NCBI GenBank assembly: GCA_017436705.1
Contig: JAFSCP010000042.1
Location: 1 to 45,835, forward strand
Reading direction: 5' to 3'
DNA length: 45,835 nucleotides
DNA from: Bacillota bacterium
GTDB lineage: Bacteria > Bacillota > Clostridia > Peptostreptococcales > Anaerovoracaceae
Shown here: one piece after another, positions 32,276 to 40,790 of the stretch
How positions within the stretch are numbered: the stretch's first letter is position 1
Layout: every line of letters starts with the position of its first letter
Position numbers and translations under genes: made by a program
The notes under the pieces: model-generated
The model's database searches: none
What the model was told of the DNA's origin: nothing
The model's input: only the letters and a program-made list of their open reading frames with translations

Positions 32276-32500
32276 ATGGAACAGAAAATCAAAGACGCAC
32301 TTGAACAGATCAGACCTTATCTTCAGAGAGACGGCGGCGACATCGAATTCGTTGAGCTTACAGAAGATAACACTGTACTGGTAAGACTTCAGGGTCACTG
32401 CGCAGGTTGCCCAGGCGCACAGATGACTATCAAGGGAGTTGTAGAAAGAATCCTTAAGGAAGCTTACCCTGAAATCAAGGCTGTAGAATCAGTTCGTTAA
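32276..32500 (+). CDS. NifU C-terminal-domain (Nfu-type) Fe-S scaffold
   Basis: 74 residues, a single NifU C-terminal domain. Its conserved CxxC (C42, C45) is in LQGHCAGCPGAQMTIKGVVERIL, preceded by RPYLQRDGGDIEFVEL. It holds and transfers a [4Fe-4S] cluster as a dimer in the cytosol. The ribosome site is AGGAAG. It sits between the amino-acid transporter and the dipeptidase gene without an obvious promoter of its own. No other Fe-S assembly genes are in the window, so its placement looks opportunistic. Confidence 0.93.
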   Translation: MEQKIKDALEQIRPYLQRDGGDIEFVELTEDNTVLVRLQGHCAGCPGAQMTIKGVVERILKEAYPEIKAVESVR

Positions 32501-32502
32501 TA

Positions 32503-33945
32503 ATGGACTACGAAAAATATCTCGAAATAAATAAAGAGGAAATGATCTTCGCTCTCCAGGACGTTATTCGCTCGAATAGCGAGGGGGGCGAAAAATTTTT
32601 GGGCAAAGACGGAGAAGTTTATCCTTTTGGCATGGGTGTACATGAATCATTGATGAAAGTACTGGCCATGGGTGAAAAGATGGGCTTTGAAGTAAAAAAT
32701 GTTGATAACTATGGCGGTCATATTGACTTTAAAGGAAAAGGCGATAAGGTGATGGCAATCCTCGGCCATCTGGACGTGGTTCCTGCCGGCAGCGGCTGGG
32801 ACTTCGACCCTTACGGGGGCGAAGTGGCGGACGGAAAGATTTACGGCCGCGGAACCACGGACAACAAAGGTCCTGTAATCTCATGTCTTTATGCCATGAA
32901 GGCGCTGAAAGAAGCAGGCTACCAGCCTGAGTGCACTATCAGACTGATTCTGGGTCTTGACGAAGAAACAGGCTGGAAGGGCATGAAGTACTACTTCGAC
33001 CATGTGGAAAGACCGGACTTTGGGTTTACACCTGACGCTGACTTCCCGGTAATCAACGGTGAAAAGGGCATGCTTGTATTCGGTCTTGCGAAGAAATTCT
33101 CAGCATCATCTGCGTCAGCCAAAGGCCTTGAACTCCGCTCTCTTCAGGGCGGAACTGCCCCTAACAGCGTGGCAGACAGCTGCCGTGCGGTGGTAAGAAG
33201 CGGTCAGGATGGCGATTACGATAAAATCCGGGAAATCGTCCGCATGTATAAAGAAGAAACCGGCTACAAGGTTAATGTAAAGGGTGTAGGCAAATCTCTT
33301 GAAATCACAACATCAGGAGTTTCTGCCCACGGCGCGACTCCGTGGAAGGGACTCAATGCAATTTCTGTTATGATGCAGCTTCTTGGCAGACTGAACTTTG
33401 TCAACGAAGACCATAATGATTTCATTCAGTTCTACAACGATCACATCGGTTTCAATCTCCATGGTGAGAACTTAGGTGTGGATATCAGTGACGAGCCTTC
33501 CGGCAGACTGGTATTCAACGTTGGCATGGTTGAACTCGACTCTGAAGCGGGCAAGCTGGTAATCAACATCAGATATCCGGTTACTGCAGACGGCGAAGAA
33601 GTTCTGGAAAAAATCGCTGAAACTCTGGACAGATACGAAATCGGTCTTATCCGTACAGAACACAAAGCACCTATTTTCCGCGAAGTGGACAGCCCTATGG
33701 TGAAACTTCTCATGGATATTTACCAGAAACATACCGGTGACACTGAATCAAAACCTCTGGTCATCGGCGGCGGCACTTATGCACGCAGTACTCCTAACAT
33801 CATTGCTTACGGAGCACTTTTCCCTGGTGACGAAGATCTTATGCACCAGAAAAATGAGTGTGTGACCATCGAACGTTTTGAACAAATGACAAAAATTTAT
33901 GCTGAAGCTATTTACAAACTCAGCTCCGGCGAATATAATATTTAA
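32503..33945 (+). CDS. pepV: M20-family dipeptidase, PepV type
   Basis: 480 residues of the M20/M25/M40 dizinc peptidase family. Metal-site motifs are LGHLDVVP (around residue 88), GRGTTDNKGP (around 118, bridging Asp), GLDEETGWKG (catalytic Glu, around 152) and a C-terminal GGGTYARSTPN histidine-loop region. The lid domain contains SGVSAHGATPWKGLNA. PepV enzymes cleave dipeptides with broad specificity in the cytosol. The ATG is 2 bases after the nfu stop, so the two are coupled. Being downstream of an amino-acid importer fits peptide and amino-acid nutrition. Confidence 0.92.
   Translation: MDYEKYLEINKEEMIFALQDVIRSNSEGGEKFLGKDGEVYPFGMGVHESLMKVLAMGEKMGFEVKNVDNYGGHIDFKGKGDKVMAILGHLDVVPAGSGWDFDPYGGEVADGKIYGRGTTDNKGPVISCLYAMKALKEAGYQPECTIRLILGLDEETGWKGMKYYFDHVERPDFGFTPDADFPVINGEKGMLVFGLAKKFSASSASAKGLELRSLQGGTAPNSVADSCRAVVRSGQDGDYDKIREIVRMYKEETGYKVNVKGVGKSLEITTSGVSAHGATPWKGLNAISVMMQLLGRLNFVNEDHNDFIQFYNDHIGFNLHGENLGVDISDEPSGRLVFNVGMVELDSEAGKLVINIRYPVTADGEEVLEKIAETLDRYEIGLIRTEHKAPIFREVDSPMVKLLMDIYQKHTGDTESKPLVIGGGTYARSTPNIIAYGALFPGDEDLMHQKNECVTIERFEQMTKIYAEAIYKLSSGEYNI
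33911..33939 (+). promoter_or_regulatory. Sigma-A promoter for the FMN riboswitch-ribU transcript
   Basis: TTTACA (33911-33916), a 17-base spacer and TATAAT (33934-33939), within the last codons of pepV. The start of transcription would fall just before the riboswitch at about 33962. Confidence 0.78.
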
Positions 33946-33961
33946 CGTATAAACGAAATCT

Positions 33962-34085
33962 GTTTCAGGGCGGGGTGAAATTCCTCACCGGCGGTACAGT
34001 CCGCGAACGCACCGGGCGTAAGCACGGGGCGCCGATCTGGCGAAATTCCAGAACCGACGGTTATAGTCCGGATGGGAGAAACACG
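33962..34085 (+). ncRNA. FMN riboswitch (RFN element)
   Basis: A complete RFN aptamer: opening GGGCGGGGTGAAATTCCTCA and CCGGCGGTACAGTCCGCGA, the middle CACCGGGC...GCCGATCTGG helices, and the closing CCGACGGTTATAGTCCGGAT GGGAGAAAC segment. It senses FMN and normally switches off riboflavin uptake or synthesis genes when FMN is plentiful. The expression platform follows at 34094-34171. Confidence 0.97.
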
Positions 34086-34093
34086 ATACAGCG

Positions 34094-34171
34094 GCATCGT
34101 GAATTTACGATGCAAAGAAGTATTTTACGTGTAACTTTTGAGCCTTGATTTTTATCAGGGCTCTCATTTTT
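34094..34171 (+). terminator. Riboswitch expression platform and terminator
   Basis: GCATCGT-GAATTT-ACGATGC (34094-34113), then GAGCCTTGAT-TTTT-ATCAGGGCTC (34140-34163) and TCATTTTT. The second hairpin is a classical intrinsic terminator, so control is by premature termination when FMN binds. The remaining 40 bases carry the ribU ribosome site. Confidence 0.88.
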
Positions 34172-34210
34172 CCTGACAGATTCCTGCGATAAGAAAGTGA
34201 GGAATATGTT

Positions 34211-34753
34211 ATGACAAACACACAGACAAAAACAACAAAACTGGCTAAAATGGCCATGCTGGTAGCCATCTCAATTGTATTGGTGGCGCTGATCCACTTC
34301 CCGATTTTCCCTATGGTAGCATTCCTGGAATATGACCCGGCGGATGTACCTATTTTAATCGGAACATTTGCTTTCGGACCAGCTGCCGGCATTCTGCTCA
34401 CTGTAGTAACTTCACTGCTTCAGGGACTGACCGTAAGCGCGCAGAGCGGTGCCTACGGCATCATCATGCACATCATTGCAACAAGCGTACTTACATGTGT
34501 GGCAGGTACAATCTACAGAAGAAACAAGACCAAGAAGAGCGCAATAATCGGCCTCGTATGCGGAACCCTTGCAATGACTGCAACCATGTTCTGCGCAAAC
34601 CTGATTATCACGCCGCTCTTTATGGGTACAACCAGAGAAGTGGTTATGAGCCTGATGCCTTTCATTCTGGCATTCAATGCGGTGAAAGCAGGCATCAACA
34701 GCATCATCACATTCTTTGTATATAAGAGAATTTCACCGTTCCTGCACAGATAA
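34211..34753 (+). CDS. ribU: Riboflavin ECF transporter S component
   Basis: 180-residue membrane protein with about six helices, the substrate-capture subunit of an ECF vitamin importer. It shows FLEYDPADVPILIGTFAFGPAAGILLTVVTSLLQGL, the RibU signature region, and a short N-terminal helix with the Ala-rich interface for the EcfT subunit (KLAKMAMLVAISIVLVAL). The EcfA/A'/T energising module is not in the window and is probably shared. The FMN riboswitch directly upstream confirms the riboflavin assignment. The tsaE start is 27 bases beyond its stop with no terminator visible. Confidence 0.95.
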   Translation: MTNTQTKTTKLAKMAMLVAISIVLVALIHFPIFPMVAFLEYDPADVPILIGTFAFGPAAGILLTVVTSLLQGLTVSAQSGAYGIIMHIIATSVLTCVAGTIYRRNKTKKSAIIGLVCGTLAMTATMFCANLIITPLFMGTTREVVMSLMPFILAFNAVKAGINSIITFFVYKRISPFLHR

Positions 34754-34780
34754 TCTGCGGGGCGGACTTGCGAGGTAAAG

Positions 34781-35209
34781 ATGGAAATTTTAAGAACCGT
34801 AAAAATAAATAATGAAGAAGAGACATGTGACTTCGGTGTGAAGCTGGCAGAAAGCCTCCAGCCCGGAGATGTTATCGCCCTCATCGGCGACCTGGGCACA
34901 GGCAAAACTACTTTGTCCGGCTACATCGCCCGCGGCCTTGGTGTGCAGCAGAGGGTAAACAGCCCGACTTTCACCATCGTCAAAGAGTATCATGACGGCA
35001 GGCTGCCGCTGTATCACTTCGACGTATACCGCGTCTGCGACCCTGAAGAAATGTTCAATATAGGCGCAGAGGAGTATTTTTACGGTCAGGGTGTGTGCCT
35101 CATTGAGTGGGCGGACCTTATAGAAGAAATCCTCCCTGAGGACACCAAATACATCTACATCCAGTACGGAGAAAAAGAAGGAGAGAGAATTTATCAATGT
35201 ACATTTTAG
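34781..35209 (+). CDS. tsaE: tRNA t6A biosynthesis ATPase TsaE
   Basis: 142-residue small P-loop protein, Walker A GDLGTGKTT at 36-44, with the family's VNSPTFTIVKEY and YHFDVYRV segments and a C-terminal WADLIEEILPED. It binds the TsaB-TsaD complex and resets it by ATP hydrolysis during formation of threonylcarbamoyladenosine at A37 of ANN-decoding tRNAs. The start follows CGAGGT. It overlaps tsaB by 13 bases. Confidence 0.94.
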   Translation: MEILRTVKINNEEETCDFGVKLAESLQPGDVIALIGDLGTGKTTLSGYIARGLGVQQRVNSPTFTIVKEYHDGRLPLYHFDVYRVCDPEEMFNIGAEEYFYGQGVCLIEWADLIEEILPEDTKYIYIQYGEKEGERIYQCTF

Positions 35210-35970
35210 CCATTGAAACAACAGGACCTTACGGATCAGCGGCAATTATCGGCCAGGACGGCCAGGTGAAGGCTTTTGCTGATTCGAGAAACAATCTGAG
35301 CCACCTTAAGGATCTGATTCCCATGGTGGGACAAGTAATTGAAGAAGCTGGCATCGCAAGGAGCGATATCAGTGTAATCGCACCATCAGTGGGTCCGGGC
35401 TCTTTCACAGGTATCAGAATCGGTGTGTCCACAGCCAGAGCGCTTGCTCAGGCTTTTGGAATCCGCTGCATTGCTGTGCCGACGCTGGATGCTTTTACTT
35501 TTAAATCACAGGTGCAGGAAGCGAAAGAGGCCGGCATGGAATCCGGCCGTCAGGTAGTTTCCTGCGCTATACTTAATGCCCGCCGCGGACAGGTTTACGG
35601 CATGGTGGAAGGTTACATGGAAGCTGGTCCTTACATGCTGACCGATGTGCTTCAGGCAATCACCGAAAAAGTGCTGCCTGAAGGCAGGGACGTGCTTTTC
35701 CTGGGCGACGGTGTGGATGCCTATGCTGCAAAAATTGAAGAAGCACTGGCAGAACATGAAGAAAGATTCGCTTATGCAGGAGAAGCTTTCCGCTATCAGG
35801 ACGCTGCTGCTGTTGGTAAGTGGGCATGGGCGCAGATTGAAGCAGTGGGCTTTGAAAACTGCACAGTAAGCGTAGAAGAACTGCTGCCGGAATACATGCG
35901 TAAGGCTGAAGCTGAGCAGAAGCTGGAGGCGGGAGAACTGCCAATCTGCAAAGGTCCGAAGCAGGAATAG
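35197..35970 (+). CDS. tsaB: tRNA t6A biosynthesis protein TsaB
   Basis: 257 residues, an inactive paralogue of TsaD that scaffolds the t6A complex. ASKHA fold marks are MYILAIETTGPYGSAAI, the LKDLIPMVGQVIEEAG helix and APSVGPGSFTGIRIGVSTARALAQAFGI. Its start lies inside tsaE, after AGAAGGAGAG. Conserved cluster order tsaE-tsaB-rimI-tsaD. Confidence 0.94.
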   Translation: MYILAIETTGPYGSAAIIGQDGQVKAFADSRNNLSHLKDLIPMVGQVIEEAGIARSDISVIAPSVGPGSFTGIRIGVSTARALAQAFGIRCIAVPTLDAFTFKSQVQEAKEAGMESGRQVVSCAILNARRGQVYGMVEGYMEAGPYMLTDVLQAITEKVLPEGRDVLFLGDGVDAYAAKIEEALAEHEERFAYAGEAFRYQDAAAVGKWAWAQIEAVGFENCTVSVEELLPEYMRKAEAEQKLEAGELPICKGPKQE

Positions 35971-35983
35971 GAGCGGCGGTAAA

Positions 35984-36424
35984 ATGGCAGATATGATTAT
36001 AAGACGCGGCGAGGAAAAGGACATTCTGGCTATTGAAGAACTGGAAAAACAGTGCTTTGCGACGCCATGGTCCTACGAATCGCTTAAATACGATATAGTG
36101 GAAAACAACCGGGCACTCTACCTGGTTGCAGAAATTGAAGGCGAAATTGTCGGTTATGTGGGAATCTGGAAAATTGTTGACGAGGGTCACATAACCAATG
36201 TGGCGGTTTCACCGGCACACAGACGCAAACATATTGCGAGCGCGCTTCTGGAAACTCTGTTCAGAGTGACAGAGCGTGCAGGCGTGGAGCACCATACCCT
36301 TGAAGTCCGTGCGGGAAACGAGGGTGCAATCAAGCTTTATGAGGGGTTCGGTTTTAAAGAAGCCGGCCTGCGCAAAGGCTATTACGAAGATAACGGCGAA
36401 GACGCTATAATTATGTGGCGTTAA
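35984..36424 (+). CDS. rimI: Ribosomal protein S18-alanine N-acetyltransferase
   Basis: 146-residue GNAT enzyme. Acetyl-CoA pyrophosphate loop [15 protein letters not shown], preceded by the beta-4 strand GHITNVAV, and the C-terminal [28 protein letters not shown] segment typical of RimI. It acetylates the N-terminus of S18 and possibly other proteins. It is embedded among the t6A genes as in most Bacillota. 13 bases separate it from tsaB. Confidence 0.92.
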   Translation: MADMIIRRGEEKDILAIEELEKQCFATPWSYESLKYDIVENNRALYLVAEIEGEIVGYVGIWKIVDEGHITNVAVSPAHRRKHIASALLETLFRVTERAGVEHHTLEVRAGNEGAIKLYEGFGFKEAGLRKGYYEDNGEDAIIMWR

Positions 36425-36444
36425 GCGGAGAAAGAGGTCAGATT

Positions 36445-37461
36445 TTGAAAGACGGAAAATTCCTTACAATGGGTATTGAAACAAGCTGTGATGAAACAGC
36501 CATCGCAATTCTTGCTGACGGCAGAACTGTGCTCAGCAATGTGATTTCATCCCAAATTGACATTTTCAAAAATTACGGAGGCGTGGTTCCTGAAATCGCT
36601 TCCCGTCACCATCTCGAAAACATCAACGGAGTACTGGACCAGTCTCTTGAAGAGGCGGGCGTTACTCTGGACGACATAGATTTAATCGGCGTAACTCACG
36701 GTCCCGGTCTGGTGGGTGCTCTTCTCATGGGCGTTTCCACAGCCAAGGCGCTGGCTTTTGCCAAGGATATTCCGCTGGTAGGGGCACATCATCTCATGAG
36801 CCATATCAGCGCCAACTTTATTGAGTATCCAGAGCTTGAGCCGCCTTTCATGGCCCTTATCACAAGCGGCGGACACACTGAAATTGTCAAAGTAAGTGAG
36901 TACAACAAGTGTGAAATTCTTGGGGGAACACGTGACGACGCTGTGGGCGAAGCTTATGACAAAGTTGCCAGAGTTCTGGGACTTGGTTATCCGGGCGGTC
37001 CTAAGATTGACAAGATTGCAAAGGAAGGTAATCCTGAAGCAATTCATTTCAAACGTGTTTACCTTGAAAAAGACAGTTACGATTTCAGCTTCAGCGGCCT
37101 GAAGACTGCGGTGCTCAACTATATCAACACCGAAAAACAGGCGGGTAGGGAAATTAACCGCGCCGACGTTGCGGCAAGTTTCCAGGAAGCTGTTATGGAT
37201 GTTATCACAGAAAAGGCAGTGGAAGCTGTCAAGGCCAGCGGAATGAAGAAACTGGCCCTTGCAGGCGGTGTTGCTGCAAACTCAAGACTGAGAGAAAAGC
37301 TGGCTGAACTTTGTGAAAAGGAAGGTATCCAGCTTTACAGACCGCACCCTGCACTTTGCACTGACAATGGTGCTATGGTTGCATGTGCGGCATACTATAA
37401 ATACAAAAATGGAGAAACTGACGGCCTGGATCTGGATGCAAGTCCGAGCCTGCCGCTGTAA
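36445..37461 (+). CDS. tsaD: tRNA t6A transferase TsaD
   Basis: 338 residues, the catalytic subunit that moves threonylcarbamoyl from its AMP adduct to A37. Motifs: [33 protein letters not shown], metal-binding HHLMSH (around residue 115-120), [31 protein letters not shown] and [10 protein letters not shown] prefer TTG 36445: GAGG stands 7 bases before it and the family normally begins close to this point. A GTG at 36415 inside the end of rimI is the alternative and would add 10 residues without a ribosome site. Confidence 0.95.
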   Translation: MKDGKFLTMGIETSCDETAIAILADGRTVLSNVISSQIDIFKNYGGVVPEIASRHHLENINGVLDQSLEEAGVTLDDIDLIGVTHGPGLVGALLMGVSTAKALAFAKDIPLVGAHHLMSHISANFIEYPELEPPFMALITSGGHTEIVKVSEYNKCEILGGTRDDAVGEAYDKVARVLGLGYPGGPKIDKIAKEGNPEAIHFKRVYLEKDSYDFSFSGLKTAVLNYINTEKQAGREINRADVAASFQEAVMDVITEKAVEAVKASGMKKLALAGGVAANSRLREKLAELCEKEGIQLYRPHPALCTDNGAMVACAAYYKYKNGETDGLDLDASPSLPL

Positions 37462-37491
37462 GTGCAGCAGGCACCAGCCAACTGAAAAACA

Positions 37492-39471
37492 ATGATTATT
37501 TTATCAGCCAATAACTTAGCAAAAATATACGGGACGGACGTTATCATAGAAAAGGCAAGTTTCCATGTCAATGCCGGCGACAGAGTCGGCATCGTGGGCA
37601 GAAACGGAGCCGGCAAGACAACCCTTCTCAACATGCTGACTGGTGAGCTCAGCGTGGATGAAGGGGAGTTTTTTGTGTCCGCAAATACCCGCGTCGGCTA
37701 CCTGAAGCAGCGTGATAATTTCTTCAAGGACCATACGGTAATTGAAGCTATTGACGATATTTTTACTGATATCCACAGGATTGAAGAGGAAATCCACAAA
37801 ACCTCCGATATGGTGGCTGCCAACCCACATGATGAAAAACTCATACACAGGCTGGATGCTCTGCAGCAGGAGTATGACGCTAAAGGCGGCTACACATACA
37901 AATCCGAAATTACGGGGATACTAAGCTCCATGGCATTCGGGCCGGACACATATAATAAGAAGATTTCAACTTTGTCAGGGGGCGAAAGAACCAGACTGGC
38001 TCTGGCGGCACTTTTGCTTGAAAAACCGGACATCCTGCTTCTTGACGAACCGACCAACCATCTGGACATCGGAACTCTCAAGTGGCTGGAACAGTATCTC
38101 AGCTCATACAAGGGAACCATAATGATTGTTTCCCACGACCGTTATTTCCTGGACCAGACAGTGAACAGAATCTTTGAGGTGGAAAACCACAAGGTTTACT
38201 GTTACGACGGAAACTATACGGCCTTTGCGGCAAAGAAAGCTCAGAGAAGAGAAGCTGAACTGCGCGCATATAATAACCAGCAGAAAGAAATCGCCCGCCA
38301 GGAAGAAATGATCCGCCGCTTCAAGCAGCACGGAACAGAACTTCTGGCTAAGCGTGCCCAGTCCCGCGAAAAGCGGCTGGAGCACATAGAACGTCTTGAG
38401 CGACCTGAATCTGAAATGGGAAAAATGAAGATTCACTTCAGACAGAACTTCCAGTCCGGCAACGATGTTATCTTTGCGGAAGGACTGGCCAAGGACTTCG
38501 GCTGGGGCTCAAACAAAAAAGAACTTTTCAGAAATGTTGACCTGGATATCAAGCGCGGTGAGCGCATCTGTATCGTGGGACCTAACGGTGTGGGCAAGAC
38601 AACCCTGCTCAGAACGCTGCTTGGCGAGCTGAACCCGACAGAAGGAAGGCTGAAAATCGGCCATAACGTAGCTTTTGGTTATTACGACCAGGGACAGCAG
38701 CTTCTGAATAACAATAATACAGTTCTTGAAGAACTGAAAGAATCATACAGATTATATACAGACACTGAGATGAGAAATATTCTGGGAAGATTTCTTTTCC
38801 ACGGGGATGATGTGTTCCTGCCGGTGGGAAGCCTCTCCGGCGGCGAGAAAGCAAGACTTTCATTGGTGAAGATGATGCTTTCGGGGGCAAATACTCTTAT
38901 TTTGGACGAACCGACAAACCATCTGGACATCGATTCCAAAGAAGTATTTGAAGAAGCTCTTCTGGAATTCCCGGGTACGGTCATCGTAGTTTCCCACGAC
39001 CGTTATTTCCTGCAGAGAATTCCGACCAGAATCCTGGAACTGGAGCACGACGGAATAAGGGAATATCTGGGCAAGTACGATTACTATCTGGAAAAGAAAG
39101 AACAGATTCAGTCTGCGAAAAAATACCTGACAGAGCAGCTGGGCGGCGGCGCCAAGGGCGCCACCTCGGCGGACTTTGATCAGGCCATGAACCAGTCCGC
39201 CGCACCCGCGGAAAACCTTTCCGCGGCCCAGCTGCGTACTCTCAACAAGCAGCGCGAAGCGGAAGAACGCCGTAAAGCCAGACTTGTTGCCAGACTTGAA
39301 GAGGAAATTGCAGCTCTTGAAGAGGAAAGTGCAGATATCGAAGCGCAGATGTGTGCTGAGGAAAACATGAATGATTACGAACTCCTTGCCAAGCTGAGTA
39401 CACGCCACGAAGAACTGGCAAAGAAGCTGGAAGAAGTTTACGAAGAATATTTCACACAATCTACATGTTAA
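37492..39471 (+). CDS. ABC-F family ribosome-associated ATPase (YdiF-like)
   Basis: 659 residues, two ABC ATPase domains and no membrane part. Walker A GRNGAGKT (36-43) and GPNGVGKT (about 363-370); both signatures are LSGGE; both Walker B regions are LDEPTNHLDI, followed by VSHDRYFL. The interdomain linker with two charged helices (about 240-320) and the C-terminal coiled coil (about 580-655, EERRKARLVARLEEEIAALEEE) are typical of the Uup/YdiF branch. ABC-F proteins act at the ribosomal E site to relieve stalled or difficult translation; some give antibiotic resistance. Next to tsaD it matches the Bacillus ydiE-ydiF order, so a housekeeping role is likely. No clear Shine-Dalgarno precedes ATG 37492. 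Confidence 0.92.
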   Translation: MIILSANNLAKIYGTDVIIEKASFHVNAGDRVGIVGRNGAGKTTLLNMLTGELSVDEGEFFVSANTRVGYLKQRDNFFKDHTVIEAIDDIFTDIHRIEEEIHKTSDMVAANPHDEKLIHRLDALQQEYDAKGGYTYKSEITGILSSMAFGPDTYNKKISTLSGGERTRLALAALLLEKPDILLLDEPTNHLDIGTLKWLEQYLSSYKGTIMIVSHDRYFLDQTVNRIFEVENHKVYCYDGNYTAFAAKKAQRREAELRAYNNQQKEIARQEEMIRRFKQHGTELLAKRAQSREKRLEHIERLERPESEMGKMKIHFRQNFQSGNDVIFAEGLAKDFGWGSNKKELFRNVDLDIKRGERICIVGPNGVGKTTLLRTLLGELNPTEGRLKIGHNVAFGYYDQGQQLLNNNNTVLEELKESYRLYTDTEMRNILGRFLFHGDDVFLPVGSLSGGEKARLSLVKMMLSGANTLILDEPTNHLDIDSKEVFEEALLEFPGTVIVVSHDRYFLQRIPTRILELEHDGIREYLGKYDYYLEKKEQIQSAKKYLTEQLGGGAKGATSADFDQAMNQSAAPAENLSAAQLRTLNKQREAEERRKARLVARLEEEIAALEEESADIEAQMCAEENMNDYELLAKLSTRHEELAKKLEEVYEEYFTQSTC

Positions 39472-39486
39472 TGTTAAAATTTTCTC

Positions 39487-39519
39487 TTGCAATGAGAAAA
39501 AAAGTTAATTATAATTAAC
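39487..39519 (+). promoter_or_regulatory. acpP promoter with embedded palindrome
   Basis: TTGCAA (39487-39492), a 17-base spacer and TATAAT (39510-39515). The -10 is the centre of the perfect 16-bp palindrome GTTAATTATAATTAAC (39504-39519), which could be an operator. It resembles but does not fit the spacing of Rex sites (GTTAA-N6-TTAAC instead of N4). It serves acpP and probably rex. Confidence 0.68.
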
Positions 39520-39563
39520 CATAGTTTACTATAACTGTTATGAACCAAATGGAGGACAATAAT

Positions 39564-39791
39564 ATGATTTTTGATAAAATTAAAGACATTATCGTTGAAC
39601 AGCTTCAGGTAGATGAAAGCGAAGTAACAATGGATACTAACTTAATGAAGGATCTTTCTGCAGACTCTCTCGATGCAGTTGAAATCATCATGGCAATCGA
39701 AGATGAATACGGAATCGAAATTCCTGACGAAGATGCTGAAAAGTTCCAGACTGTTGGTGACCTGGTAAGATACGTAGAGGAAAATAAATAA
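39564..39791 (+). CDS. acpP: Acyl carrier protein
   Basis: 75-residue acidic helical protein. Ser35 in ADSLDAVEI is the 4'-phosphopantetheine attachment site. It carries growing acyl chains in fatty-acid synthesis. ATG 39564 is preferred over ATG 39540 because GGAGG (39551-39555) lies 8 bases before it and the protein then starts at the usual helix ([14 protein letters not shown]). No other fab genes are adjacent. It ends 2 bases before rex. Confidence 0.95.
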   Translation: MIFDKIKDIIVEQLQVDESEVTMDTNLMKDLSADSLDAVEIIMAIEDEYGIEIPDEDAEKFQTVGDLVRYVEENK

Positions 39792-39793
39792 TT

Positions 39794-40435
39794 ATGAATA
39801 CAGGTAATTCGAAAGAAAAACAGATTTCAAAAGCTGTAATCAAAAGATTACCTAGATACAGAAGATACCTGGGCGAACTGCACAAAAAAGGAATCGAAAA
39901 GATTTCTTCCAAAGATTTAAGCCAGCTTATAGGTTATACGGCATCCCAGATTCGTCAGGACCTGAATAATTTCGGTGGTTTTGGCCAGCAGGGCTATGGA
40001 TACAGCGTAAAATATCTATATGACGAAATCGGCGCAATCCTCGGTCTTGACAAACAGTACAAGATTGTAATTGTTGGTTACGGCAGACTGGGTCAGGCAA
40101 TGGCAAACTACATTAAAAAGAACGAAGGTAATTTCCATATTTCCGGAATTTTTGATGTGAAGCAGATTATCCGTGATGTTGAATTTGAAAATGCGCAGGT
40201 GCTTACATGTGCTAACCTTTCAACTTTTATCAGGGATGAAAATATCGACATTGCAGTAATTACTGTTCCTGCTGAAAAAGCTCAGCTGGTGGCGGAAACT
40301 GCAGTTGACGCCGGTGTAAAGGCTATATGGAATTTCACAACGGTGGACCTGGAGTTACCGGAAGATGTGGTTGTCGAAAATGTACATCTCAGCGACAGCC
40401 TGCACGCTCTGGCATATTACATGCAGGATATGTAA
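39794..40435 (+). CDS. rex: Redox-sensing transcriptional repressor Rex
   Basis: 213 residues. N-terminal winged helix (about 1-80) with KRLPRYRRYLGELHKKGIEKISS and GYTASQIRQDLNNFGGFGQQGYGY. Rossmann domain VIVGYGRLGQAMANY that senses the NADH/NAD+ ratio, and a C-terminal swapped helix (HLSDSLHALAYYMQ). It represses fermentation and NADH-reoxidation genes when NAD+ is high. The GAGG upstream is 13 bases from the ATG, so translation may depend on coupling to acpP. No perfect Rex box was found near it. Confidence 0.95.
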   Translation: MNTGNSKEKQISKAVIKRLPRYRRYLGELHKKGIEKISSKDLSQLIGYTASQIRQDLNNFGGFGQQGYGYSVKYLYDEIGAILGLDKQYKIVIVGYGRLGQAMANYIKKNEGNFHISGIFDVKQIIRDVEFENAQVLTCANLSTFIRDENIDIAVITVPAEKAQLVAETAVDAGVKAIWNFTTVDLELPEDVVVENVHLSDSLHALAYYMQDM

Positions 40436-40459
40436 TTTGGAAAAAAAGCATAAAAAAAC

Positions 40460-40487
40460 AACCGACCATATGGCCGGTTATTTTTTT
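40460..40487. terminator. Bidirectional terminator between rex and ferredoxin
   Basis: AACCG-A-CC-ATAT-GG-C-CGGTT (40460-40479, one A/C mismatch), followed by ATTTTTTT on the plus strand and preceded by an A-rich run (T-rich on the minus strand). It serves both converging genes. Confidence 0.82.
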
Positions 40488-40503
40488 ACTAAGTAAGTTT
40501 CAA

Positions 40504-40674
40504 TTAAGCTTCAACTGGAGCGTCTACTGGGCAAGCGTCTGCGCAGGAACCGCAGTCGATGCAAGCATCAGCGTCGATAACATAGATGCCTTCGCCTTCA
40601 GAGATAGCTTCAACTGGACATTCTGCTGCACATGCGCCACAAGCGATGCAAGCGTCTGTAATTTTATAAGCCAT
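40504..40674 (-). CDS. 2[4Fe-4S] clostridial ferredoxin
   Basis: 56 residues with two CxxCxxCxxxCP clusters (C9, C12, C15, C19 and C38, C41, C44, C48). A low-potential electron carrier for pyruvate:ferredoxin oxidoreductase, hydrogenase and related anaerobic enzymes. The start (complement of CAT 40672-40674) follows AGGAGGATTAAAA. It is convergent with rex and divergent from the P-loop gene; the two divergent promoters overlap. Strong ribosome site and promoter suggest high expression. Confidence 0.96.
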   Translation of the reverse strand: MAYKITDACIACGACAAECPVEAISEGEGIYVIDADACIDCGSCADACPVDAPVEA

Positions 40675-40710
40675 TTTTAATCCTCCTGTTAAAAAAGATA
40701 TATCTTTCGT

Positions 40711-40745
40711 GAGACAATTATAGCAGAATAATGTATAATAGTAAA
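40711..40745. promoter_or_regulatory. Overlapping divergent promoters, ferredoxin and P-loop gene
   Basis: Minus strand: TTTACT (plus 40740-40745), 17 bases, TATAAT (plus 40717-40722) for ferredoxin. Plus strand: GAGACA (40711-40716), 17 bases, TATAAT (40734-40739) for the P-loop gene. The -35 of each lies just beyond the -10 of the other, so polymerase can occupy only one at a time. The strong ferredoxin promoter would dominate. Confidence 0.65.
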
Positions 40746-40790
40746 GTGAAAAAACATAAAAATTAGGGAAAACCGAAAGGAAAGCAGTAC

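Noticed and set aside
39504-39519. Canonical Rex box at acpP-rex
   Set aside because: Half-site spacing is 6 instead of 4 bases; kept only as an unassigned palindrome.
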